Shown: piece after piece, positions 26,156 to 34,202 of the stretch | Layout: each line of letters opens with the position of its first letter | Numbering within the stretch: position 1 is the stretch's first letter | Source of the DNA: Bacteroidales bacterium 52_46 | GTDB taxonomy: Bacteria; Bacteroidota; Bacteroidia; Bacteroidales; Muribaculaceae | Length of the DNA stretch: 64,000 bases | Assembly (NCBI GenBank): GCA_001915385.1 | Contig: MNQK01000035.1 | Coordinates: 117,124 to 181,123, forward strand | Reading direction: 5' to 3' | The notes under the pieces: model-generated | What the model was told of the DNA's origin: nothing | What the model saw: only the letters and a program-made list of their open reading frames with translations | Databases searched by the model: none | Translations under genes and position numbers: made by a program

Positions 26156-26200
26156 GTCAGACCGGTCTGACATGTCCGACTCGTCCGACCTGTCTGACTT
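26156..26200. repeat. 9-base GTCNGAC array (5 units)
   Basis: Units are GTCAGACCG, GTCTGACAT, GTCCGACTC, GTCCGACCT and GTCTGACTT. It starts 16 nt downstream of the stop of the M16 peptidase gene, and with the array at 25412 it brackets the four-helix-bundle gene. Confidence 0.9.
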
Positions 26201-26215
26201 TAAGGAAAATCCAAT

Positions 26216-27505
26216 CTATCCCAAGGTCAGCGTGGAGAAGGAGTCGGGGCGGAGGGATTGGGCGGCGGTGTGGAGGTCGGCGGGGGTGAGGGCGTCGATG
26301 CGGGCGGCTATGTCGCGCGGGGTGATGACTTCGTCGCGGAACAGCAGGGAGCGGGCGGCCGAGAGTATTGTCTGCTCCGCCGAGGCTGTCGATACTGTAA
26401 GCTGCCCTATGTACTGGCGTTTGGCGCGGCGCAGCACGCTTTCCGATATAGCGCTGTCGGGGGCGCGGCGCAGTTCGGTCTCGACGAGGCGCCGGCATTT
26501 TGCGGTGTCCTCGGGATTGCAGCCGAAATATATCGCCATGACGCCGCAGTCGCTGTACATGGCAAGCGATGACTCCACGCTGTACACCAGTCCCCGACGC
26601 TCGCGCAGCGACACGTTGAGGCGCGAGTTCATGCCCGGGCCGCCCAATATGTTGTTGAGTAATGCGAACGCATGGCGCTCGGGCGAATACAGCGACGGGA
26701 TGCGTGCGCCCATCACGGTGTGCCCCTGATGGTTGGAGCCGTCGCCACGCGTCTCCACAAACCGGGGCGCCACCGCAGTTGTACTGTTTTCGCGCGTGAC
26801 GGCGCCGTCGCGCAGCCCGGCAAACTGTTTCTCGATGAGACGGGCCATTTTTACAGCGCTTTCACCGCCGATATAAAACACTGTCATGTTGGGCGCACGG
26901 TAAAATTTGTCTAGAAACGCGCGGCATTCACGCGAATGGAATGTGGCGAGTGACTGCGTGTCGCCCAATATGTTGTGTCCCAATGGCGTGCCGGCAAACA
27001 GCAGGTCGTCGAAATCATCGAACACCGCCTCCGACGGCGAGTCGAGATAAGAGTCAATCTCTTCGGCCACTACCTCGCGTTCCTTGTCAAGCTCGCTGTC
27101 AGGGAATACTGAATCGGTCACAAGGTCGGCTATAAGCGAAGTGGCTCTCGAGGCATTGCCCCGCGGAAAGATGGAGTAGACATAGGTTTCCTCCTTTGTG
27201 GTGTAGGCATTCAGTTCGCCACCGACGGTCTCCATGCAGTTGATTATGGAGTTGGCGCGCCGCGAACCGGTGCCTTTGAATATGGTATGTTCCACGAAAT
27301 GAGCCATGCCGTATTGGCCGGGCAATTCGTCGCGCGAGCCGACGCGTGTGGCCGCGCCGAATATCTCGGCCACTGTGTCGCGGCGCACGTGCACGAAGCG
27401 AAGTCCTGACGCGAGGGTCATGACGGTATAGTCCGATTGATTGTCGAGCAATCTTGCTGTCATATATAGTCGGTTGAGGCTGTTTATGATTTTGCTGCGG
27501 TGCAT
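26216..27505 (-). CDS. M16 family (inverzincin) metallopeptidase
   Basis: The 429-residue single-unit M16 protein shows the inverted zinc motif HFVEH (His69, Glu72, His73; numbering from ATG 27505) with the third ligand Glu149 in EREVVAEEID. The second half carries the family's GGPGMNSRLNVSLRERRGLV region. These enzymes degrade peptides or process exported precursors; no signal peptide is visible, so a cytoplasmic location is likely. The start is uncertain: ATG 27505 overlaps ispG by 22 nt, while ATG 27463 (MTARLLDNQ) avoids overlap and loses 14 residues. Either way it is downstream of ispG in the same operon. A GTCNGAC array follows its stop. Confidence 0.9.
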   Translation of the reverse strand: MHRSKIINSLNRLYMTARLLDNQSDYTVMTLASGLRFVHVRRDTVAEIFGAATRVGSRDELPGQYGMAHFVEHTIFKGTGSRRANSIINCMETVGGELNAYTTKEETYVYSIFPRGNASRATSLIADLVTDSVFPDSELDKEREVVAEEIDSYLDSPSEAVFDDFDDLLFAGTPLGHNILGDTQSLATFHSRECRAFLDKFYRAPNMTVFYIGGESAVKMARLIEKQFAGLRDGAVTRENSTTAVAPRFVETRGDGSNHQGHTVMGARIPSLYSPERHAFALLNNILGGPGMNSRLNVSLRERRGLVYSVESSLAMYSDCGVMAIYFGCNPEDTAKCRRLVETELRRAPDSAISESVLRRAKRQYIGQLTVSTASAEQTILSAARSLLFRDEVITPRDIAARIDALTPADLHTAAQSLRPDSFSTLTLG

Positions 27506-29163
27506 TCCGGTTCGACCCAGCGGCCGTCGGCTTTAATCAGCGCTATCAGGTGCGGCAACGCTTCCTCTTGCGGGATATTGCGTTCGATGCACTCTTTCTG
27601 GCGGTACAGACTTATGCGGCCTGTTCCGGCGCCTACGTAGCCGTAATCGGCATCGGCCATCTCGCCGGGACCGTTGACGATACACCCCATCACTCCGATT
27701 TTCAGATGAGTCAGATGTGACAGCTCCTGCTTTATGGTGTTGACCGTGGACTGAAGGTCGAACATCGTTCGGCCGCACCCGGGGCACGATATGAACTCCG
27801 TGCGTGAGAAGCGCAGGCGAGCTGCCTGGAGAATGCCCAGCGACAGCGCGCCGAGAGCGTCGGCATCCATTGTCGACGATTTGATTGAAATACCGTCGGT
27901 AAACCCTGAAAGGAGTATCGCGCCCATGTCGGCGGCGGCATAAACGGTCGTGGCTTCAGGCGACGTCGTGCCGTAGTCTATTTCGGGAATCAGCGGAGCT
28001 TTTATCCCGGCCGCTGTCAGTGCGTGCATCGCCGCTTTGAGCGAGGCGGCGGGGTTGACCGATGCCGTGGTGAGTATTATCACTTTGCCGCGGGCATTTT
28101 CAGCTTCAGCTACAAGTGTTTTACTGTCGACGTCGGCCGACAGCCGTATAATATCATCCTCGGGCAGCGCATCCGCTCCGACGGCAACCGGTATGTTGGT
28201 GCCACCGACATTGCCGACGGCTTCCGAACTGCGCCGTGCCGGTTCTACGGGATTGAATCCGGGATATGTCTCCCCCTCGATGTCGGGCGCGCTGCTCCAT
28301 GCGGCGATACGCTCGGTGAGCATCGCGGCTACAGGAATCTCACATTCCGGCTCCTCGCTGAGCGACACCCTGATAGTGTCGCCGATACCTTCTGAAAGCA
28401 ACGCACCGATACCTACCGCCGAACGTATGCGCCCGTCCTCGCCGTTGCCGGCCTCGGTGACGCCAAGATGCAGCGGGTAGTGCATATCCTCCTTGTCCAT
28501 CGCATCGACGAGCAGACGCACGGTATTGACCATCACCACTGTATTCGATGACTTGATTGAAATTACTACATCGTTGAAATCAAGGCGACGGAGTATGCGC
28601 AGAAATTCCATCGCGCTCTCCACCACTCCGGCCGGAGTGTCGCCGTAGCGGCTCATGATGCGGTCGGACAGCGAACCGTGGTTCACGCCGATACGCAGCG
28701 CGGTAGAGTGCTCGCGGCAGATGTCGACGAGGGGAATCAGGCGTTTTTCGATACGCTTGATTTCGTCGGCATACTCCTCGTCGGTATATTCAAGATGGCG
28801 GAACGTGCGCGCCGGGTCGACGAAGTTGCCGGGATTTATACGCACTTTCTCAACAACGGCCGCTGCAGCGTCGGCTGCCGCAGGGTTGAAATGTATGTCG
28901 GCCACCAGAGGGGCGTCGTAGCCGTCGGCACGCAATGCCGCGTGTATGGCGGCGAGGTTGTTGGCCTCGCGTATGCCCTGGGCTGTCAGTCTTACTATCT
29001 CGCCTCCGGCATCTATGATGCGTTTTGCCTGAGCCACCGACCCCGCGGTGTCCATCGTTGAGGTCGACGTCATTGATTGCAGACGTATCGGGCTGTCGCT
29101 TCCTATGGTCACATTGCCCACGTGCGCGGTCGACGTAGGGCGGCGCTTATATCCGAAACTCAT
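27484..29163 (-). CDS. ispG: 4-hydroxy-3-methylbut-2-enyl diphosphate synthase (three-domain type)
   Basis: The 559-residue IspG (GcpE) catalyses the penultimate step of the methylerythritol phosphate pathway to isoprenoids, using a 4Fe-4S cluster. The N-terminal TIM barrel begins RPTSTAHVGNVTIGSDSPIR and contains VADIHFNPAAA and RIGVNHGSLSDRIM. A large insert domain occupies about 270-430, as in the plant and Bacteroidetes/Chlamydia form; E. coli IspG has only about 370 residues. The C-terminal cluster domain has FISCPGCGRTMFDLQ and IGVMGCIVNGPGEM, giving the three cysteines. It is followed by the M16 gene in an operon-like arrangement; upstream lie a BIME element and purE. Confidence 0.97.
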   Translation of the reverse strand: MSFGYKRRPTSTAHVGNVTIGSDSPIRLQSMTSTSTMDTAGSVAQAKRIIDAGGEIVRLTAQGIREANNLAAIHAALRADGYDAPLVADIHFNPAAADAAAAVVEKVRINPGNFVDPARTFRHLEYTDEEYADEIKRIEKRLIPLVDICREHSTALRIGVNHGSLSDRIMSRYGDTPAGVVESAMEFLRILRRLDFNDVVISIKSSNTVVMVNTVRLLVDAMDKEDMHYPLHLGVTEAGNGEDGRIRSAVGIGALLSEGIGDTIRVSLSEEPECEIPVAAMLTERIAAWSSAPDIEGETYPGFNPVEPARRSSEAVGNVGGTNIPVAVGADALPEDDIIRLSADVDSKTLVAEAENARGKVIILTTASVNPAASLKAAMHALTAAGIKAPLIPEIDYGTTSPEATTVYAAADMGAILLSGFTDGISIKSSTMDADALGALSLGILQAARLRFSRTEFISCPGCGRTMFDLQSTVNTIKQELSHLTHLKIGVMGCIVNGPGEMADADYGYVGAGTGRISLYRQKECIERNIPQEEALPHLIALIKADGRWVEPECTAAKS

Positions 29164-29221
29164 GATTTATATTCGATTTGTGTGAGGGTTCAAAACTGCG
29201 AAATTTCGATTGCTGTAGGAG

Positions 29222-29376
29222 GGTGTTGCAGAACTAAACTTTCCGCGGTTAAAAACCGCGGCTACTATGCAAAATCTCTTGACAATCAGCTGTGTAGTAG
29301 CCGCGGTTTCTTTGCAGAGCAAAGCGCCAAAGGCGATAATCAACCGCGGTCAGCTAAAATCGAGTTTTGCAACACC
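29222..29376. repeat. BIME-like element with an inserted double hairpin
   Basis: The same ends and first arm as the 19245 element (GGTGTTGCAGAACTAAAC at the left, GTTTTGCAACACC at the right). The spacer is nearly identical (TTGACAATCAGCTGTGTAGTAG). In the right REP the loop after CCGCGGTTT is interrupted by 32 nt containing two stem-loops, CTTTGC-AGA-GCAAAG and CGCC-AAA-GGCG, before AACCGCGG resumes. Confidence 0.8.
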
Positions 29377-29411
29377 CTCGTAAAATAAACGCTGATTATC
29401 TGCCAACTATC

Positions 29412-29432
29412 GGACGCACGAGCCGTGCGTCC
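29412..29432. repeat. Inverted repeat GGACGCACG-AGC-CGTGCGTCC
   Basis: A 9-bp perfect stem, the second copy of the repeat at 19188-19208, again next to a BIME element. It is flanked by AACGCTGATTA and TAGCGTTTGTTAATCAG, so a longer imperfect hairpin is possible. It lies downstream of purE and could end that transcript. Confidence 0.7.
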
Positions 29433-29466
29433 CTATAGCGTTTGTTAATCAGTTAAATCTTGTCAA

Positions 29467-29973
29467 TCAGTTGGTTTTGAATTTGTATTCTATTTTGGCA
29501 AGCTCGGCGTTGGCCTTTACGATTTTCTCTTTCAGGCTGCTGCGGTAGGCTGCGAAACGTTCGGCAACGCCTGCGTCGGTCAGCGCTATCATCTGGGTGG
29601 CGAGCACGGCGGCATTCATCGCGGCGTTGATGCCTACAGTAGCCACTGCAATGCCGGGAGGCATCTGTATGATTGAGAGCATCGCGTCCTTGCCCCCGAG
29701 GGTAGCGTCGAGAGGCACACCGATGACAGGCAGGGTAGTGGAGGCGGCAATCACGCCGGGAAGGGCGGCTGCCATGCCTGCTGCGGCAATGATTACCTTG
29801 AGGCCGCGCTGTGAGGCCGTGCGGGCGAATTCCTCCACCTCGGCGGGTGTGCGGTGCGCCGACAGTGCGTTCATCTCAAACGGGATTTCCATGCTGTCGA
29901 GAAAATCGGCTGCTTTTTTCATCACGGGCAGATCGGAAGTGCTGCCCATTATAATGCTTACGAGTGGTTTCAT
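29467..29973 (-). CDS. purE: N5-carboxyaminoimidazole ribonucleotide mutase
   Basis: The 168-residue class I PurE interconverts N5-CAIR and CAIR in purine synthesis. The N-terminal nucleotide-binding site reads VSIIMGSTSDLPVMKKAADF, followed by EMNALSAHRTPAEVEEFART, IIAAAGMAAALPGVIAASTT and VIGVPLDATLGGKDAMLSII, all typical of PurE. The class I type implies a PurK partner elsewhere in the genome. It follows the PAP2-like gene on the same strand after about 67 nt. Confidence 0.97.
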   Translation of the reverse strand: MKPLVSIIMGSTSDLPVMKKAADFLDSMEIPFEMNALSAHRTPAEVEEFARTASQRGLKVIIAAAGMAAALPGVIAASTTLPVIGVPLDATLGGKDAMLSIIQMPPGIAVATVGINAAMNAAVLATQMIALTDAGVAERFAAYRSSLKEKIVKANAELAKIEYKFKTN

Positions 29974-30040
29974 ACAGTTGCTATGTTTATATGTTTTTGA
30001 TGACTGGTCAGTTGATTGTGCGCCATTTGCGCGGGCGTTG

Positions 30041-30667
30041 TCACTTGGCGAGCAGCTCGAGGACCGACACCCAGAACACGCCGTTGAAAAATCCGGCCAC
30101 TACCTGTCCTAACGTATGCCGCTCGAGTATGAGGCGCGATGTCATTACCGCTCCGGCTATAAGCACCGCCGCTACAAAGAGCCATTCGTTATTGTGGAGC
30201 GTGATATTTCTGAAACAGAGAAAGAATGTGTATGCGGTAAGTCCGCCGACAGAGGTGGCGTGGCCGCTTATCTTCCACCGGAAATTGACTATCATGGTCA
30301 CTACAGCCGTAAATGCTGCCGCGAGCATGAACATTGACAGCCATTGCGGCGAATTGATTTTGCCGAGATAGAACGACACTCCGAGGTAGGCCATTGCCGC
30401 CGCGGCATAGACATACGGACGGTCGTTGCGGTCGTTGAGCGAAGGGTGCTTTATGATTCCGGCCTTTGACAGCACGAAGATGACAATCACCGGCAGCATC
30501 GTCGTGGCGGCGAACGTAAGCAGAAGCACCTGCCAGCGCGTGGCGGCGGGAGCGAACACAAGATACGTGCCCCACAGCGATATCGCCATGCCGTATGTAG
30601 GCATGATGAGCGGCGAAGTGATGATTGATATTATTCCGGCTATGGTTTTTATTATTTTCTCAAGCAT
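30041..30667 (-). CDS. PAP2-like membrane protein
   Basis: The 208-residue protein has about six hydrophobic helices. The segments SLNDRNDRPYVYAAAAMAYL, VNFRWKISGHATSVGGLTAY and SRLILERHTLGQVVAGFFNG correspond to the three phosphatase motifs of the PAP2 superfamily (KxxxxxxRP; SGH; SRxxxxxHxxxDxxxG). The first is poorly conserved and the Asp of the third is Gln (TLGQVVAG), so activity may differ. Such proteins hydrolyse lipid phosphates, for example undecaprenyl diphosphate or phosphatidylglycerol phosphate, in the membrane. The start lies 13 nt after the rpoN stop, indicating cotranscription. Confidence 0.82.
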   Translation of the reverse strand: MLEKIIKTIAGIISIITSPLIMPTYGMAISLWGTYLVFAPAATRWQVLLLTFAATTMLPVIVIFVLSKAGIIKHPSLNDRNDRPYVYAAAAMAYLGVSFYLGKINSPQWLSMFMLAAAFTAVVTMIVNFRWKISGHATSVGGLTAYTFFLCFRNITLHNNEWLFVAAVLIAGAVMTSRLILERHTLGQVVAGFFNGVFWVSVLELLAK

Positions 30668-30680
30668 TCTGATGTGGGTG

Positions 30681-32114
30681 TTAAATGGTTTTTCGCAGGC
30701 GTGCCACGGGCAGACCGAGCCGTTCGCGATATTTCGCTACCGTGCGCCGGGCTATGTTGAATCCTTTTTCTGAAAGCATGGCTGCAATCGTCTCGTCGGG
30801 TAGCGGCGAGCGTTTGTCCTCCTGCGATATTATTGTTTTTATTGCGTCGATTATCTGGTGTGACGTCACGTCGTCGTCGGCTTTCGGGCGCTCGTTGAAG
30901 AAAAATTTCAACGGATATATCCCCGATGGGGCGAGCACATACTTCGAGGCCGTGGCGCGTGATATGACAGAGAGGTCGTAACCGGTCACGGCGGCGACAT
31001 CCTTCAGTATCATCGGATGCAGACGTGTCTCGTCGCCGGTAAGGAAGAAATCGCGTTGCAGCGACGCTATGGCGGTCATGACGTTGAGCAGTGTGCTCTG
31101 GCGCATCTGAAGAGTCTTGATGAACGCCTGTGCCTCGTCGCGCCGCGTGCGTATGAATGTCGCGGCATCGGTGCGCTGGCGCGGTGTCAGCGTGGCTGAC
31201 ATAGGCGTGTCGAGGCTGAACGAGCGCGAGAGCGCGAGGTCGGGAATATTGTTGAGCAGACTGACAGTGAGGTTGTTGTCGGAATCAATCTCAACCTGCA
31301 GTTCGGGCACTATCTGTCGTCCGCTATGTTCTATGGCGCTGTCGTTGAGCTGGTTGCCGGGCTTGGGATTAAGACGCGAAATGATGTCGACCGCGGCTGT
31401 AAGCCTCTCGGTGTCGATGCCGAGCAAGTCGGCCAGACGGTCGAAATGCTTTTTCGAGAACAGGTCGAAATAGTGGGTTATGATTTCGCGTGCGGTAATC
31501 ACCTCGACAGTAGGCTGCCGGCGGTTGAGCTGGAGCAACAGGCAGTCTCGCAGGTCGACGGCGCCGACACCGGCCGGGTCGAGAGTGCGGATAATATCGA
31601 TTACTTCCGACACTTCCGCGGCCTCCGTCTCTACCGATTCGGTGAATGTGATGTCGTCGGCGATGGCTTCGGGCGTACGTTTGAGGTAGCCGTTGGAGTC
31701 GAGGTTGCCTATTATGTAATTGGCGATTGTGAGCTGCCGCGGGGAGAGCGGAAGTTCGCTCAACTGCCGGGAGAGGTCTTCAGCAAGAGTCAGTTCGTCG
31801 TTCACGGCCACAGGAGTGTAATACGTGTCGTTGACACTGCGGTTGCGGGCGTCGAGCATGTACGACGGTATGTCGTCATCGTTGCCGTAGTCGGCGAGCT
31901 GCACCTGTTCGGCGGTCTCGTTGAACCCGTCGTTGTCGGGGGTGACACCCTGGTTTTCGGCTATTTCGAGCGCCGGCATCTCGTCGAGCGCACGGTTCAC
32001 CTCCCCTTCGAGTTCCGGACCGGTCATCTCCAGCATGCGCACAAACTGTACCTGCATCGGCGTGAGCCGTTGCAACTGTTTTAGCTCCTGTTGCTGTTGA
32101 AGTGTCGGTTTCAT
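30681..32114 (-). CDS. rpoN: RNA polymerase sigma-54 factor
   Basis: The 477-residue RpoN contains region I, glutamine- and leucine-rich (LQQQQELKQLQRLTPMQVQF), an acidic region II, the core-binding domain (LSPRQLTIANYIIGNLDSNG, LDPAGVGAVDLRDCLLLQLN), and the C-terminal DNA-binding domain with the RpoN box ARRTVAKYRERLGLP. It directs polymerase to -24/-12 promoters and needs an AAA+ activator, none of which is in this window. It has a good promoter of its own (32146-32177) and is followed closely by the PAP2-like gene. Confidence 0.97.
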   Translation of the reverse strand: MKPTLQQQQELKQLQRLTPMQVQFVRMLEMTGPELEGEVNRALDEMPALEIAENQGVTPDNDGFNETAEQVQLADYGNDDDIPSYMLDARNRSVNDTYYTPVAVNDELTLAEDLSRQLSELPLSPRQLTIANYIIGNLDSNGYLKRTPEAIADDITFTESVETEAAEVSEVIDIIRTLDPAGVGAVDLRDCLLLQLNRRQPTVEVITAREIITHYFDLFSKKHFDRLADLLGIDTERLTAAVDIISRLNPKPGNQLNDSAIEHSGRQIVPELQVEIDSDNNLTVSLLNNIPDLALSRSFSLDTPMSATLTPRQRTDAATFIRTRRDEAQAFIKTLQMRQSTLLNVMTAIASLQRDFFLTGDETRLHPMILKDVAAVTGYDLSVISRATASKYVLAPSGIYPLKFFFNERPKADDDVTSHQIIDAIKTIISQEDKRSPLPDETIAAMLSEKGFNIARRTVAKYRERLGLPVARLRKTI

Positions 32115-32145
32115 TGGGTGTCTTTCCTCCTGATAAACTTATCGG

Positions 32146-32177
32146 CAAAGTTAAATCAATCGTTGTTAATAGCCAAA
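32146..32177 (-). promoter_or_regulatory. Bacteroidetes-type promoter of rpoN
   Basis: On the minus strand TTTG (32177-32174), 20 nt, then TAACTTTG (32153-32146) match the Bacteroidetes primary sigma consensus TTTG-N19-21-TAnnTTTG exactly. The start point would be near 32140, giving a leader of about 25 nt. Confidence 0.65.
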
Positions 32178-32234
32178 ATTGTCATGTTAATGAACGATAA
32201 AAAATCCCCGCCGCCTGAATCGGCCGCCTGCGAA

Positions 32235-32288
32235 GTCGGACCGGTCAGACCAGTCGGACATGTCGGACCTGTCTGACTCGTCCGGCGC
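32235..32288. repeat. 9-base GTCNGAC array (6 units, last degenerate)
   Basis: Units are GTCGGACCG, GTCAGACCA, GTCGGACAT, GTCGGACCT, GTCTGACTC and GTCCGGCGC. It lies between the rpoN promoter and the stop codon of the upstream gene (32291). Confidence 0.88.
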
Positions 32289-32290
32289 CG

Positions 32291-33151
32291 CTATGCATGT
32301 GGCAGCGGCTTGCGGGGGAAGGCGTCGATCATGGAGCCGGGTGTGGAGTTGTAGATGTGCACTCCGCGGCGGCCGGCGTAACCGGCTATGATATGGTAGG
32401 CTTTGAAAGCCAGGTAGAAACTGTAGAGTATCGAGTGGAGGGGGTATTTGAGGTACTCCTTGCGGATGCGTTTCTCCTCCTTGTTGTCCTCCTTGTAGTA
32501 GTGGGGCTGGCGGGTGAGTACATGGTTGTCGTCGTCGACGGTGACGGTGGCCGTCCATGTGTGGTCGGCGCCGGTGATATAGATGTCGCGGTAGCCCATG
32601 CATATACCTGTCATGATGGCAGGTATCAGCACGTTGCGTGGCCGCGGCATGGCGCGGCGGCTGTCAAACGCTATTTTTTCAAGCCATCCGAAGCCTTCGG
32701 CTCCCACGGCATTGTAGTATTCGATGCGGAGATGCTCTGTCGGGCGGAGCGGGCAGCTGCGGCGTGCGGCGAACGGCAGAAAAAGCGTCATCGGCCAGTC
32801 GACGGCACGTATGTTTTCGAGCAGACGGCTCACGTTGGCATCGTCGGGATTTGCAAAAAAATGGGGGTCGGCCAGTATGTAGTATTTCGGACGCAGCCGC
32901 CGGAATTCAGGCGTGTTGGCTGCGAAGTTTACCGCCATAGCGTCAGTGTCCGAAGCGATGTAGTCGCCATGTGCGGCAATTGTTTCGGCCAGCGACGGCC
33001 CGTTGCCGAGAATCACGAGCGGACGCGCGTGCTCGCCGCGCGGATATGTGGCCTTGCGGGTGGAGAGGATGAGTTTACAGATGCTTTTCAACGACTTGGC
33101 GAGTTTCATGCCGAAGCCGTCGCGTGTCGGGTCAGAGACTGTTTTCGTCAT
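32291..33151 (-). CDS. MptE-like (DUF115-type) protein, probable surface-glycan enzyme
   Basis: The 286-residue soluble protein contains a Rossmann-type beginning LVILGNGPSLAETIAAHGDY, then MAVNFAANTPEFRRLRPKYY, a central NVLIPAIMTGICMGYRDIYI followed by TGADHTW, and the end VHIYNSTPGSMIDAFPRKPL. The GNGPSL and TGADHTW motifs and the Asn-Ser/Thr-Pro-Gly end resemble MptE-like/DUF115 proteins and, more distantly, GT42 sialyltransferases. In other bacteria DUF115 proteins act near nonulosonic-acid or flagellin-glycan genes. Here the ATG overlaps the SDR gene by 20 nt (a start at 33109 is possible), and NeuB- and LegB-like genes lie 5-8 kb away. Exact reaction unknown. Confidence 0.7.
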   Translation of the reverse strand: MTKTVSDPTRDGFGMKLAKSLKSICKLILSTRKATYPRGEHARPLVILGNGPSLAETIAAHGDYIASDTDAMAVNFAANTPEFRRLRPKYYILADPHFFANPDDANVSRLLENIRAVDWPMTLFLPFAARRSCPLRPTEHLRIEYYNAVGAEGFGWLEKIAFDSRRAMPRPRNVLIPAIMTGICMGYRDIYITGADHTWTATVTVDDDNHVLTRQPHYYKEDNKEEKRIRKEYLKYPLHSILYSFYLAFKAYHIIAGYAGRRGVHIYNSTPGSMIDAFPRKPLPHA

Positions 33152-34043
33152 AATTGTGCGTTGTTAGATAGTCGACGACCGATGCCGGAGTCATGCCCGT
33201 GGTGCGCCGCAGACGGCTGTCGTCGAATGTCAGCGTGCGGTAGCGTTCGGCAAGTGCTTTCCGGCCGTAGCCCAAAAGCGGTATGAAGTCGCAGACGCGG
33301 GCGAAGGTGCGTGCCCGCTTGGCGCGGAGAGTGTAGATGCGTTTGTTGTTCAGACGCTTGGCGAATGCCTCCGCTAAGTCGTGGCGGGTGGGGTTGACTC
33401 CGTCGGTGATATTGTAGATGCCTCCGGTATCCTGAAGCATGACCATGGCGCGGGCCACATCGGTGGCGTGGACCACGCTCAGGCGAGCCGTCTCGTCGTC
33501 GATGTGATGGTAGTTGCCGCGGTATATGCTGTTGACAAGGCGCCGCAACGGCCCCTTCATGCCGGTGCCTACGATATCCGGACTGCGTAATATGGTGAGC
33601 CTCACATTGTGGGCGGCACACCATTCCCGCAGCAGCGTTTCCGCCTCAAGTTTCGTCTTTCCGGCTTGGCTGACCGGTTCCGGCTCGCGGTTTTCGTTTA
33701 TCTCTACCCCCTCTTCCGCGCCGTAGACTTCGGTCGACGATACGTAGACCAGATTTTGCGGCGGATTCGTCTCAAGGGATGCAAGCAGATTGCGTGTGCA
33801 TGCCACATTGAGCGCGGCGAGGTCGCCTTCATGGCAACCCCCCAGCAGATGGAACACGGTGCGGTAGCCGCGCGACGGTTCAAACTGTTCTTTCGCAAGG
33901 TTCACGACGTAGTCGTTGAAAGGTGACAGTCCGGCCGAATGCACTGCCGGAGCCGGCTCGGCGGGAAGCGTGCGTTTCAGTTCGTCAATGAGGTATTTGC
34001 CGAGGAAGCCGCCCGCCGCGGTGATTAGTATATCGTTGGTCAT
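33132..34043 (-). CDS. NAD-dependent epimerase/dehydratase-like protein (extended SDR, catalytic Tyr replaced)
   Basis: From ATG 34043 the protein has 303 residues and begins MTNDILITAAGGFLGKYLID, a proper nucleotide-binding start; ATG 34109 would add 22 residues unlike the family. The substrate-side Ser is present in LVYVSSTEVYGAEEG (102-103). The YxxxK motif, however, reads A127-GKT-K131 (PVSQAGKTKLEAE), so the catalytic tyrosine is missing. Later motifs (LTILRSPDIVGTGMKG, LSVVHATDVARAMVML) are normal. Extended SDRs modify nucleotide sugars; without Tyr this one may be inactive, use another residue, or bind only. It precedes the MptE-like gene with overlap, so they form a two-gene unit divergent from glsA. 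Confidence 0.82.
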   Translation of the reverse strand: MTNDILITAAGGFLGKYLIDELKRTLPAEPAPAVHSAGLSPFNDYVVNLAKEQFEPSRGYRTVFHLLGGCHEGDLAALNVACTRNLLASLETNPPQNLVYVSSTEVYGAEEGVEINENREPEPVSQAGKTKLEAETLLREWCAAHNVRLTILRSPDIVGTGMKGPLRRLVNSIYRGNYHHIDDETARLSVVHATDVARAMVMLQDTGGIYNITDGVNPTRHDLAEAFAKRLNNKRIYTLRAKRARTFARVCDFIPLLGYGRKALAERYRTLTFDDSRLRRTTGMTPASVVDYLTTHNYDENSL

Positions 34044-34178
34044 GGGAAACGGTGTTGACTGCTCCGGCTGCTGACATGCCGGAAATTCACAATGAATTGT
34101 CGAAGTCATTTAAGAAAAAGTTTAAATGACTTCGTCTACAAATTTACGGATTTTATAGCATAACGCAAATTTTATTAT

Positions 34179-34186
34179 TAATTTTG
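34179..34186 (+). promoter_or_regulatory. -7 element upstream of glsA
   Basis: TAATTTTG fits TAnnTTTG and lies 16 nt before the glsA ATG. The -33 position has no TTTG. It sits within the divergent glsA/SDR gap. Confidence 0.4.
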
Positions 34187-34202
34187 TAGTCCCTGAAGTG
34201 CT

